Shown here one piece after another: positions 1 through 5,620 of a DNA stretch of 6,292 nucleotides; the first letter of the stretch is position 1, and the number at the start of each line of letters is the position of its first letter. The translations under genes and the position numbers were made by a program. The notes beneath the pieces were generated by a model that was not told the DNA's origin, made no database searches, and saw only the letters and a list, made by a program, of their open reading frames with translations. Origin of the DNA: Bacteroidales bacterium UBA1237 (GTDB lineage: Bacteria; Bacteroidota; Bacteroidia; Bacteroidales; UBA932); NCBI GenBank assembly GCA_002308935.1, contig DBWN01000259.1, positions 1-6,292 on the forward strand, given 5' to 3'.

Positions 1-620
1 TATTTTGTGGTGGAATGGGTGACGATGTCGCATCCCCACTCGAAGGGACGGCAGTTGATGGGGGTTGCGAATGTGTTGTCCACAATCAGGGGGACACCAT
101 GTTTATGGGCTATCTTTGCGAACCTTTCGATGTCGAAGACATTTCCTCCAGGATTGGATATCGTCTCTCCGAAGAAGCATTTGGTGTTGGGCCTGAAAGC
201 GGCTTCAATCTCTTCATCGGAAGCGTCCGGATCAACGAAGGTGCACTCGATTCCAAGTTTCTTCATTGTAGTACCGAAAAGGTTGAAAGTGCCTCCGTAG
301 ATGTTCACTGATGTGATGAAGTGGCTTCCGGCTTCGCAGATATTGAATACGGCATAGAAGTTTGCCGCCTGTCCGGAAGAGGTCAGCACACACCCTACTC
401 CGCCTTCAAGGGCGTTGATCTTTACCGCTACGCAGTCGTTGGTCGGGTTCGCCAGCCTGGTGTAGAAATATCCGTCGGCTTTCAGGTCGAATAGATCGGC
501 CATTTCCTCAGTCGAGGAATATTTGAATGTCGTGCTCTGATAGATAGGGAGAACTCGGGGTTCTCCGTTCTTTGGTGACCATCCTCCCTGAACGCAGAGG
601 GTATCCAGATTCTTTTTCAT
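1..620 (-). CDS. metY: O-acetylhomoserine sulfhydrylase (PLP-dependent Cys/Met metabolism enzyme), N-terminal 206 residues, cut by window edge
   Basis: Cytoplasmic enzyme that makes homocysteine from O-acetylhomoserine and sulfide in methionine synthesis; it belongs to the Cys/Met-metabolism PLP family (fold type I). The visible part shows the family landmarks in order: a start resembling other Bacteroidota homologues (TLCVQGGWSPKNGEPRVLPIYQ), the YxRxxNPT phosphate-contact motif (residues 53-60), SSGQAA (81-86, cofactor phosphate loop), the YGGT stacking tyrosine (Tyr108), DNTFATP with Asp181 that contacts the pyridine nitrogen, and THSTTK, whose Lys206 is the expected PLP Schiff-base lysine. 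The reading frame runs off the left edge right after that lysine; family members are about 420-430 residues, so roughly half is missing. ATG at 620 is the natural start, about 26 bases downstream of a good promoter. Cystathionine gamma-synthase or gamma-lyase are related alternatives, but the NGEPRVLPIYQSTTF start and the HxxHGVPLIVDNTFATP stretch favour the sulfhydrylase type. Confidence 0.93.
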   Translation of the reverse strand, partial: MKKNLDTLCVQGGWSPKNGEPRVLPIYQSTTFKYSSTEEMADLFDLKADGYFYTRLANPTNDCVAVKINALEGGVGCVLTSSGQAANFYAVFNICEAGSHFITSVNIYGGTFNLFGTTMKKLGIECTFVDPDASDEEIEAAFRPNTKCFFGETISNPGGNVFDIERFAKIAHKHGVPLIVDNTFATPINCRPFEWGCDIVTHSTTK

Positions 621-645
621 GTGCTTTTGTTTTTTCGTTGGATGG

Positions 646-676
646 CAAAGATAACTTATCCCCGCTCCAAAACCAA
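646..676 (-). promoter_or_regulatory. Bacteroidota-type promoter of the O-acetylhomoserine sulfhydrylase gene
   Basis: Read on the minus strand, a TTG (-33 element, 674-676) is followed by exactly 20 bases and TATCTTTG (646-653), a full match to the Bacteroidota -7 consensus TAnnTTTG. Transcription would start near position 640, leaving a leader of about 20 bases before the ATG at 620. That leader is too short for a riboswitch. An inverted repeat overlaps this promoter (see separate entry). Confidence 0.75.
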
Positions 677-693
677 TTGTTTCAGGGCGGGGA
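659..693. repeat. Inverted repeat overlapping the promoter (operator or terminator candidate)
   Basis: Arms tccccgc (659-665) and gcgggga (687-693) are perfect 7-base inverted copies separated by 21 bases, and the spacer contains a further short self-complementary part (AAAC and GTTT around AATTG on the minus strand). It sits between the GH95 stop codon and the next gene; the left arm is inside the promoter spacer and the right arm just upstream of the TTG element. As RNA it could form a hairpin ending the GH95 transcript, but no U-run follows on the minus strand. As DNA it could be an operator. Neither role is proven. Confidence 0.4.
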
Positions 694-728
694 CAGGCGT
701 TTTTGCTGTTTTAGCCGGAGTTTTTTCT

Positions 729-3095
729 TTACCTGACCTTCATTGAGGAGACTTTCCCGTCTTTCCACTCCAAGTCTACGGTCTTCCCTCCACGGGCTCT
801 GATTCCTTTGACGTAACCGTCTTTCCATTTGGAAGGCATAGCCGGCAGGGGGTGAAGAGTCCCGTCCTCATCGGATTGGAGGATCATTTCGAGGATGCCG
901 GAGCATCCACCGAAGTTCCCGTCGATCTGAAAGGGGGAGTGCGCGTCCAGAAGGTTGGGGTATGTTCCTCCTCCCCTTACGGCGTCAGGGCCTGTATACC
1001 TGTCGGGGCTTACATACCTGAGCAGCCTTCTCAGCATGGAATAGGCTTTCTCTCCGTCGCCGAGGCGGGCAAGCAGATTGACTCTCCAACCGGCACTCCA
1101 TCCTGTGGTGTTGAGTCCTTTTATTTCGAGAGTCCGAGCAGCTGCTTTGGAGAGCTCCGGTTCACTTTGTGGAGTGACCTGGTGCCCCGGATAAACGCCG
1201 ATCAGATGGGACTGGTGACGGTGTGTGGGTTCCGCATCCTGCCAATCGTGGTACCATTCCTGGAGATTGCCGTTCTTTCCGATCTTGTACGGACGCATTT
1301 TTGAAAGTACTTCCTTGGCTTCACGGACGAATTCATCGTCCCCTCCTACCACTTCGGCCGCTTTCATGGCGTCGGAGATGCACTCCCTTGAAATCGCCAG
1401 ATCCGCTGTGGCGCCATAAAGAGTGGCTCCACGGAAACCATCATCCGTTATGTAGATGTTCTCGGGAGAAGTTGAGGGCGAAGTCAGCAGTTCTCCGTTT
1501 TTCTCAATGAGCCAGTTCATACAGAACTCTGCTGCTCCCTTCAGGATGGGATATACACCTTTGAGTTCGTCCACGTTGTTGGAGAAAAGATACTTTTCCC
1601 AGATATGGGTCGACAGCCATGCTCCGCCCATGGTCCAGCATGCCCAGGAGGGGTCTCCGGTCTCCAGCCCGACGGGGGTGCTCATCGCCCAGATGTCAGA
1701 ATTATGTCCTGCGTTCCAGCCCTTGTCGATACCGTAAAACTTCTTTGCGGAATCTTTTCCGGTACGGCTCAATTCACTGATGAATGATATCAGCACGTCA
1801 TGCATCTCGGGCAAAGCCGCGACTTCTGCAGGCCAGTAGTTCTCCTCAAGATTGATGTTGATTGTGTAGTTGCTGCTCCATGGCGGATCCATGCTTTCGT
1901 TCCACAACCCTTGGAGATTGGCGGGCACGCCGTTGGTCCTTGAGCTTGAGATGAGCAGGTACCTTCCCCATTGGCAATAAAGTGCCTCCAGTTCGGGATT
2001 GTCTTCACCGAGGTCAGTGTATCTTCGCAGCTGCACATCAGTAGGGAGAACCTTGATGCTGTCAGCCGTCTTGCCAAGGTAGATGTCCATCCTGTCGAAG
2101 AAGCTCTTGTAGTCCTTGATATGATCGGCAAGCATCGACGAGCAGCTCTTTGATGAAACTTTCCGGATGTTCTCGCGGACAAGGTCCTTGTAGGGTTTCC
2201 CTTCTTTGACGGGATCCTTTGAAGGACCGTTGAAGGATGTGGAATTGCATATGAGCAGTGTCGCTTTCTTACAGTTCTCCAAAGTCAGGTTCCCTTCTTT
2301 TGCGGAAACGTCCCCGTCATGTTCCGATACTTTCAGAACCGTCATGAAATGGATGCCTCTGGACGGGTCGAAGATGAGTTGCCCTTCACCTGATTTGTAA
2401 TAACCGGGGTAGGAATGGTAAGCCGCATAGCCTTCAGACTCGATGGTGTCTCCCGAAGAGTGTACCTCATGTGGAAGGGGAGTGTCGAGAAGAATTTCCG
2501 CACTGAAAGGGGAGGCGCTTTCTATCCTTATCACAATAACTGAGTCCGGCGCGGATGCGAAATACTCCGTCTTGAAAGATGATCCGTCCCGAAGGTATTG
2601 CACCTTGGCGGTGGCATTCGAGATGTCAAGTGTCCTGGAGTAGTTCTCTATCTTGCTGTTGCCCGAGTATTTTATCCTAAGGGTGCCGAGTGGCTGGTAG
2701 GATTCACTGTAATGCCCCTGCACTTTCTTGTTCAGGGCCTCAGCGGCGGGATAATCCTCGCGGTCCAGAGCTTCACGGATAAGAGGAATCGTTGCGGCTG
2801 CTTCATCCCCGATACCTTCCATATCGTAGTGCAGGGCGCCTTTATCAGGCTCTCCGGTCCAGAGGGTGATGTCGTTAAGGGATATGCGGTCCTCTGAAGT
2901 CCCTCCATAAATCGTGGAACCAAGATGCCCGTTGCCAATGACAAGCGCTTCTTCGAAGAATTCGGCAGGGGAATCGAACTTCAGAGTAAGGTCGCTCCGG
3001 TTGGCCCTGTTTCCGCATGATAATGCGCAAATCGCCGCAACGCATAAGGCTACGGTATTCAGCGGGTGAGACAGCATGACAGATAATCTTCTCAT
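729..3095 (-). CDS. GH95 family exo-glycosidase lipoprotein (alpha-L-fucosidase / alpha-L-galactosidase type)
   Basis: Inverting glycoside hydrolase that removes terminal alpha-L-fucose or alpha-L-galactose from glycans. The 788-residue length fits the family. An N-terminal hydrophobic signal ends in ALSC (Cys27), probably a lipoprotein site, so the enzyme should sit in the periplasm or on the cell surface. The N-terminal beta domain (about 35-265) holds the typical start EALVIGNGHLGSTIYGG and LNDITLWTGEP; an (alpha/alpha)6 barrel follows (about 320-690) and then a C-terminal beta domain. By comparison with Bifidobacterium AfcA, the visible catalytic set is complete: Asn413 and Asn415 in TININ, Glu545 in SPSTSPEN (general acid), Asp725 in FQIDGNFGG. 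Thr411 occupies the place of the fucosidase His. HRHQSHL (625-631) and GWSAGWRVNLLARLGDG (665-681) are further family motifs. The frame extends to a TTG at 3101, but ATG at 3095 gives a normal signal peptide and is preferred. No promoter is evident in the 23 bases after the preceding hairpin, so it may depend on read-through. No SusC/SusD genes adjoin it here. Confidence 0.93.
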   Translation of the reverse strand: MRRLSVMLSHPLNTVALCVAAICALSCGNRANRSDLTLKFDSPAEFFEEALVIGNGHLGSTIYGGTSEDRISLNDITLWTGEPDKGALHYDMEGIGDEAAATIPLIREALDREDYPAAEALNKKVQGHYSESYQPLGTLRIKYSGNSKIENYSRTLDISNATAKVQYLRDGSSFKTEYFASAPDSVIVIRIESASPFSAEILLDTPLPHEVHSSGDTIESEGYAAYHSYPGYYKSGEGQLIFDPSRGIHFMTVLKVSEHDGDVSAKEGNLTLENCKKATLLICNSTSFNGPSKDPVKEGKPYKDLVRENIRKVSSKSCSSMLADHIKDYKSFFDRMDIYLGKTADSIKVLPTDVQLRRYTDLGEDNPELEALYCQWGRYLLISSSRTNGVPANLQGLWNESMDPPWSSNYTININLEENYWPAEVAALPEMHDVLISFISELSRTGKDSAKKFYGIDKGWNAGHNSDIWAMSTPVGLETGDPSWACWTMGGAWLSTHIWEKYLFSNNVDELKGVYPILKGAAEFCMNWLIEKNGELLTSPSTSPENIYITDDGFRGATLYGATADLAISRECISDAMKAAEVVGGDDEFVREAKEVLSKMRPYKIGKNGNLQEWYHDWQDAEPTHRHQSHLIGVYPGHQVTPQSEPELSKAAARTLEIKGLNTTGWSAGWRVNLLARLGDGEKAYSMLRRLLRYVSPDRYTGPDAVRGGGTYPNLLDAHSPFQIDGNFGGCSGILEMILQSDEDGTLHPLPAMPSKWKDGYVKGIRARGGKTVDLEWKDGKVSSMKVR

Positions 3096-3104
3096 TGTCA
3101 AGAT

Positions 3105-3144
3105 GGTTTAAAACAATCACTTGGCACCGGGAGGGCACCAAGTG
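3105..3144 (-). terminator. Hairpin after the EF-hand/helical protein gene, intrinsic terminator or attenuator
   Basis: On the minus strand CACTTGGTGCC, loop CTCCC, GGTGCCAAGTG (3118-3144) forms an 11-pair stem with two G-U pairs and a 5-base loop. It begins 26 bases after the TAA of the gene at 3171-3521 and is followed by ATTGTTTTAAACC, a modest T-rich tail. It ends only 22 bases before the ATG of the GH95 gene, leaving little room for a separate promoter, so it may only partly stop transcription. Confidence 0.7.
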
Positions 3145-3170
3145 ATAAAGTTACAGGGTCTTGGAAGGAA

Positions 3171-3521
3171 TTATGCTTCCTTGTTGTCCTTTGCTTTGAC
3201 TTTGTCAGCAAGCTCGGACACCCTTTCCTTGGCTTCTCCGTAGACCTCCTTAGCCTTGTCGGCTACTTTGGGAGCATTCTCCTTGACGAACTCCTTGGCC
3301 TCGCCATAGACTTCTTTTGCCTTCTCGGTCGCCTTGGGCATTTTTTCCTTCAGCATTTCTTTAGCATCCTTGGCGGACTCTACTACTTCGTCCTTGACGT
3401 CATTGATGGCTTTTTCGAGTTTGTCGCCGGCCTTGCCAAGTTCATACTGTACTTTCTCTCCGAAAGACACTTTGCCGTCACCATTGAGATCCCTAGGATC
3501 TTTTGCGTTTTCCTGGTCCAT
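3171..3521 (-). CDS. Small EF-hand protein with LEA/apolipoprotein-like amphipathic helix repeats (hypothetical stress-type protein)
   Basis: A 116-residue, highly charged, Lys/Glu/Ala-rich protein with no signal peptide, membrane segment or cysteine; presumably cytoplasmic. Residues 11-22 (DLNGDGKVSFGE) make a textbook 12-residue EF-hand calcium loop: Asp11, Asn13, Asp15, Gly16, Val18, Ser19 and Glu22 at the expected ligand and core positions. The rest is predicted helix. Residues 62-105 are two copies of a 22-residue unit, each starting at a proline (Pro62, Pro84) and sharing KAKEVYGEAKE (67-77 and 89-99). Such 11/22-residue periods are known from group 3 LEA proteins and YtxH-like proteins, which are tied to desiccation or envelope stress; that link is by analogy only, and no enzymatic function can be assigned. 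It starts at ATG 3521, has a possible own promoter and is followed by a strong hairpin, so it may be a single-gene unit. Confidence 0.85.
   Translation of the reverse strand: MDQENAKDPRDLNGDGKVSFGEKVQYELGKAGDKLEKAINDVKDEVVESAKDAKEMLKEKMPKATEKAKEVYGEAKEFVKENAPKVADKAKEVYGEAKERVSELADKVKAKDNKEA
3207..3338 (-). repeat. Two tandem 66-base coding repeats (22-residue units)
   Basis: Bases 3273-3338 and 3207-3272 encode residues 62-83 and 84-105 of the EF-hand/helical protein. Both units begin with Pro-Lys and contain the identical KAKEVYGEAKE, while the codons differ at many third positions, which points to an old duplication kept by selection on the protein rather than a recent slippage event. The preceding helix (about 40-61) resembles the units more loosely. 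Confidence 0.7.
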
Positions 3522-3565
3522 TTTTCAGTGTTTTTATGTTATAGATATGGTTATCAATGTCATTG

Positions 3566-3596
3566 CGAAATTACCCTTTTCCGCACAAAAATGCAA
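3566..3596 (-). promoter_or_regulatory. Candidate Bacteroidota promoter of the EF-hand/helical protein gene
   Basis: On the minus strand TTG (3594-3596), exactly 20 bases, then TAATTTCG (3566-3573), one mismatch from the TAnnTTTG consensus. The spacing equals that of the stronger promoter at 646-676. It begins two bases after the stop codon of the upstream GHL10 gene and would give a leader of about 40 bases before the ATG at 3521. The AT-rich leader shows no clear Shine-Dalgarno sequence, which is common in this phylum. Confidence 0.4.
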
Positions 3597-3598
3597 TA

Positions 3599-5089
3599 TT
3601 ATCTTCTGCGTTGTTTTCCTTGGCTTCGCATTTGGGCGTCATCCTGTGCGGCAAGAGCTTCTGCCGAAGGGATGAAAACGGGGATGGACATGGCGGACTT
3701 GTATGCTCCCGAGCATGCCAGGACAGCGTAATTTGTACCGGGTCTTCCACGGTACTCCCTTGAAGGGCCTTTCTGGACAAGTTCAGCCCACCAATAGCGT
3801 CCGCTTATACGGGACAGGCGGTACACGGCGTATTCCTTTGCGAAAGAAGTGCGGTCCCATTTCAACGTGAGACCGTCAACCGAGACTTCGGGCGTTCCGA
3901 TGGGAACAGGGGACTCTGCAAGAGAGGGTACAAGAACATCTGACTGGTAAAGGGAGTCTCTCAGCCATTGTTTCACATCATCCCGGAGGATGCTTTTGGT
4001 AGAGAACCATGCGTGGCCCATGACCCATGGTGCTTCACGGCATTCTGAGACCTGCATGTAGTACTCGTCCAATTTCTCGAATCCGCTTTCCCCGTACCTG
4101 TAGGCGGCCAGGCCGGTCAGCATGGGAACGTCTTTCATTATGTCCTTCCAACTTTCCAGTACAGTCGGGAAGTCCGCTATCGAATGTCCATGCTGCCAAT
4201 ATATCTGGGGAACAAGATAGTCGATGCTGCCTTCCTCGATCCAGAACCTTGGATCGGCATACAGCCTTACAGTATTTACCAGCCTTCCTCCTGGAGACAC
4301 CCCGAAAACGGCTCCGGCTTTTGCAGAATGTGTCGCTTCGCTCAGGGCTTTCACACATTGGTTTATGTTGGAGTATCGCCATTGGTCAAGTGTCATCCCC
4401 TTGCCGGTTTTATTGAACTGGGCTTCATCGTCCCATGTCCCCTGGTCAGTCTGCAGACCGTCCGGATAGAAATAGTCGTCTATGTGTATTCCGTCCAGAT
4501 CGTATCTGGAAAGAAGCTCCGTGGCGATATTCCCAAGGTGAGTTCTGACTTCGGGGAGAGAAGGGTCCAGAAAGAGGTTGTTCTTGTATTTCTGGATCCA
4601 TTTGGGATGAGCTTTCACCACGTGTTTGGAAGAACGTTCGAAAGAGGAGGCTCCGCACCGCAAAGGGTTCAGCCATGCATGTATCTGGAGACCCTGCTTT
4701 CTGCATTCGTCAATTGCTATGGAAAGCGGATCGTATCCGGGGTCTTTCCCTTGAGTGCCGGTCAGGACATGGCTCCACGGCAGGATGTCGGACGGCCAGA
4801 GAGCGTCCATGTTGGAGACGACTTGGAAGTATACGGTGTTGCATCCGGTCTCACCTATGTCGCGGATAAGTGAGCGTAGTTTGGTCTGCTGAACGTCAGG
4901 GGCGTCATCCTTGTCAGGCCAATCGATACCGTTCACGGTGGCGAGCCATACCGCTCTCACCTCATGTTCGACGAATATGCTGTCGGCATCGGGATTGTAT
5001 CTGAGCAATGCGTCAGAGTCAACGATTTTTGGGGAGCACGATGCCAGAAAGGCAATGGCAGCAAGGATGGGGAATAATCTCGTTTTCAT
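3599..5089 (-). CDS. GHL10-family glycoside hydrolase-like lipoprotein
   Basis: A 496-residue exported protein. The signal peptide ends in LASC (Leu15-Cys18), a clear lipobox, so it is anchored to a membrane. The family signature EVRAVWLATVNGIDWP (43-58) opens a TIM-barrel domain of the glycosyl hydrolase-like 10 group (YngK/YddW type, PF02638) spanning about residues 42-385. Other landmarks are NTVYFQV (84-90), HAWLNP (137-142), YDLDGIHIDDYFYP (196-209, acidic residues in the expected active-site strand), VFGVSPGG (261-268) and IDYLVPQIYW (289-298). Residues about 393-473 look like a fibronectin type III-like beta domain (LTLKWD, YAVYRL, YAVLAC), and the last residues are basic (GKQRRR). From memory, E. 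coli YddW (DigH) cleaves peptide-free peptidoglycan strands, so a cell-wall or surface glycan substrate is plausible but not shown. ATG at 5089 is 20 bases after the stop of the thioredoxin-like gene, which suggests one operon. Confidence 0.9.
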   Translation of the reverse strand: MKTRLFPILAAIAFLASCSPKIVDSDALLRYNPDADSIFVEHEVRAVWLATVNGIDWPDKDDAPDVQQTKLRSLIRDIGETGCNTVYFQVVSNMDALWPSDILPWSHVLTGTQGKDPGYDPLSIAIDECRKQGLQIHAWLNPLRCGASSFERSSKHVVKAHPKWIQKYKNNLFLDPSLPEVRTHLGNIATELLSRYDLDGIHIDDYFYPDGLQTDQGTWDDEAQFNKTGKGMTLDQWRYSNINQCVKALSEATHSAKAGAVFGVSPGGRLVNTVRLYADPRFWIEEGSIDYLVPQIYWQHGHSIADFPTVLESWKDIMKDVPMLTGLAAYRYGESGFEKLDEYYMQVSECREAPWVMGHAWFSTKSILRDDVKQWLRDSLYQSDVLVPSLAESPVPIGTPEVSVDGLTLKWDRTSFAKEYAVYRLSRISGRYWWAELVQKGPSREYRGRPGTNYAVLACSGAYKSAMSIPVFIPSAEALAAQDDAQMRSQGKQRRR

Positions 5090-5109
5090 CGTCCGTTCGG
5101 GAGAGGAAA

Positions 5110-5604
5110 TTATTTGAGGGCCTTTATTTTCCGGAAGAGTTCCTGCTCATCTCCCGGGGAGTATCCCACATGGGAGTAGACCAGTTTGCCGTTCTTGTCA
5201 TAGAGGAACACGTGCGGCATCGACACCACGTTCATCGCCCTGGTGTACTCCTTGTTCGTGTCGAAGGCGAAAAGGAAGTTGTCCCATCCTCTTCCCCTCG
5301 CCATGGCCTTGGCTTTCGCCAGGGAGCGGGTGTCGTCGGTGTTGACGGCATAGAAGCGGAAAGGCGCTTCCTCCTGCCAATCCTCGTACATCTCGGTGAT
5401 GGCGTCCATCTCCTCAATGCAGTACTTGCAGGTGACGAACCAGAAGGACACCACGTAGGGCGTTTTCCCGTCTGCCCACTGCCCGGCGGTGGTGGTTTCC
5501 CCGGAGAGGGTCGTCATCTTCACGCTTTCGGGGTTTTGCGCCGAAAGGGTATAGCACATTATCATTGAGAGGGCCAACGCGGCCAGAATACTAATCTTTT
5601 TCAT
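5110..5604 (-). CDS. Secreted TlpA/thioredoxin-like protein with CKYC active site
   Basis: A 164-residue periplasmic thiol-redox protein candidate. The N terminus KKISILAALALSMIM...LSAQ is a signal peptide with likely cleavage after Ala22. The thioredoxin-like domain follows (about 28-164): YVVSFWFVTCKYC gives the redox pair Cys59/Cys62 after a beta strand, YAVNTDDT is the following strand, and VVSMPHVFLYDKNGKLV contains the expected cis-proline Pro130. The usual Trp before the first cysteine is replaced by Thr58. The family reduces or exchanges disulfides in the periplasm, often during cytochrome maturation or in antioxidant paths; the partner is unknown here. The frame extends up to a GTG at 5625, but ATG at 5604 is preferred because it starts a normal signal peptide and has AAGGA seven bases upstream. 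This ATG lies inside the end of the preceding CxxC gene, so translation is probably coupled. Confidence 0.9.
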   Translation of the reverse strand: MKKISILAALALSMIMCYTLSAQNPESVKMTTLSGETTTAGQWADGKTPYVVSFWFVTCKYCIEEMDAITEMYEDWQEEAPFRFYAVNTDDTRSLAKAKAMARGRGWDNFLFAFDTNKEYTRAMNVVSMPHVFLYDKNGKLVYSHVGYSPGDEQELFRKIKALK

Positions 5605-5620
5605 AACGGTATCCTTTTTC
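5591..5620 (-). promoter_or_regulatory. Overlapping stop/start with Shine-Dalgarno-like site, translational coupling
   Basis: The ATG of the TlpA-like gene (5602-5604) falls inside the last codons of the Omp28-like gene, giving a 14-base overlap in a different frame. AAGGA lies seven bases upstream of that ATG, still inside the upstream gene. Ribosomes finishing the first gene would terminate next to the second start. The site decides the start in favour of ATG 5604 rather than GTG 5625. Confidence 0.6.

Noticed and set aside
621..728. A riboswitch (for example SAM-sensing) in front of the sulfhydrylase gene
   Set aside because: The predicted transcript leader is only about 20 bases, too short for an aptamer, and no aptamer-like helices are seen.
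852..1304. Plus-strand open frame of 150 codons
   Set aside because: Antisense to the C-terminal part of the GH95 gene with no recognisable domain; a shadow of a GC-balanced coding strand.
1790..2182. Minus-strand open frame of 130 codons overlapping GH95 in another frame
   Set aside because: The GH95 frame is intact through this region and carries the catalytic loop, so this is not a frameshifted fragment but an out-of-frame shadow.
3096..3101. TTG at 3101 as the GH95 start
   Set aside because: It adds only two residues and is a rare start codon; ATG at 3095 begins a normal signal peptide.
3146..3153. TAACTTTA as a -7 box for the GH95 gene
   Set aside because: It misses the final G of TAnnTTTG and has no TTG about 20 bases upstream, so it is not supported as a promoter.
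4184..4873. Long plus-strand open frame of 229 codons
   Set aside because: It lies fully antisense to the GHL10 lipoprotein gene, whose protein has clear family motifs and a signal peptide. The plus-strand product shows no recognisable domain.
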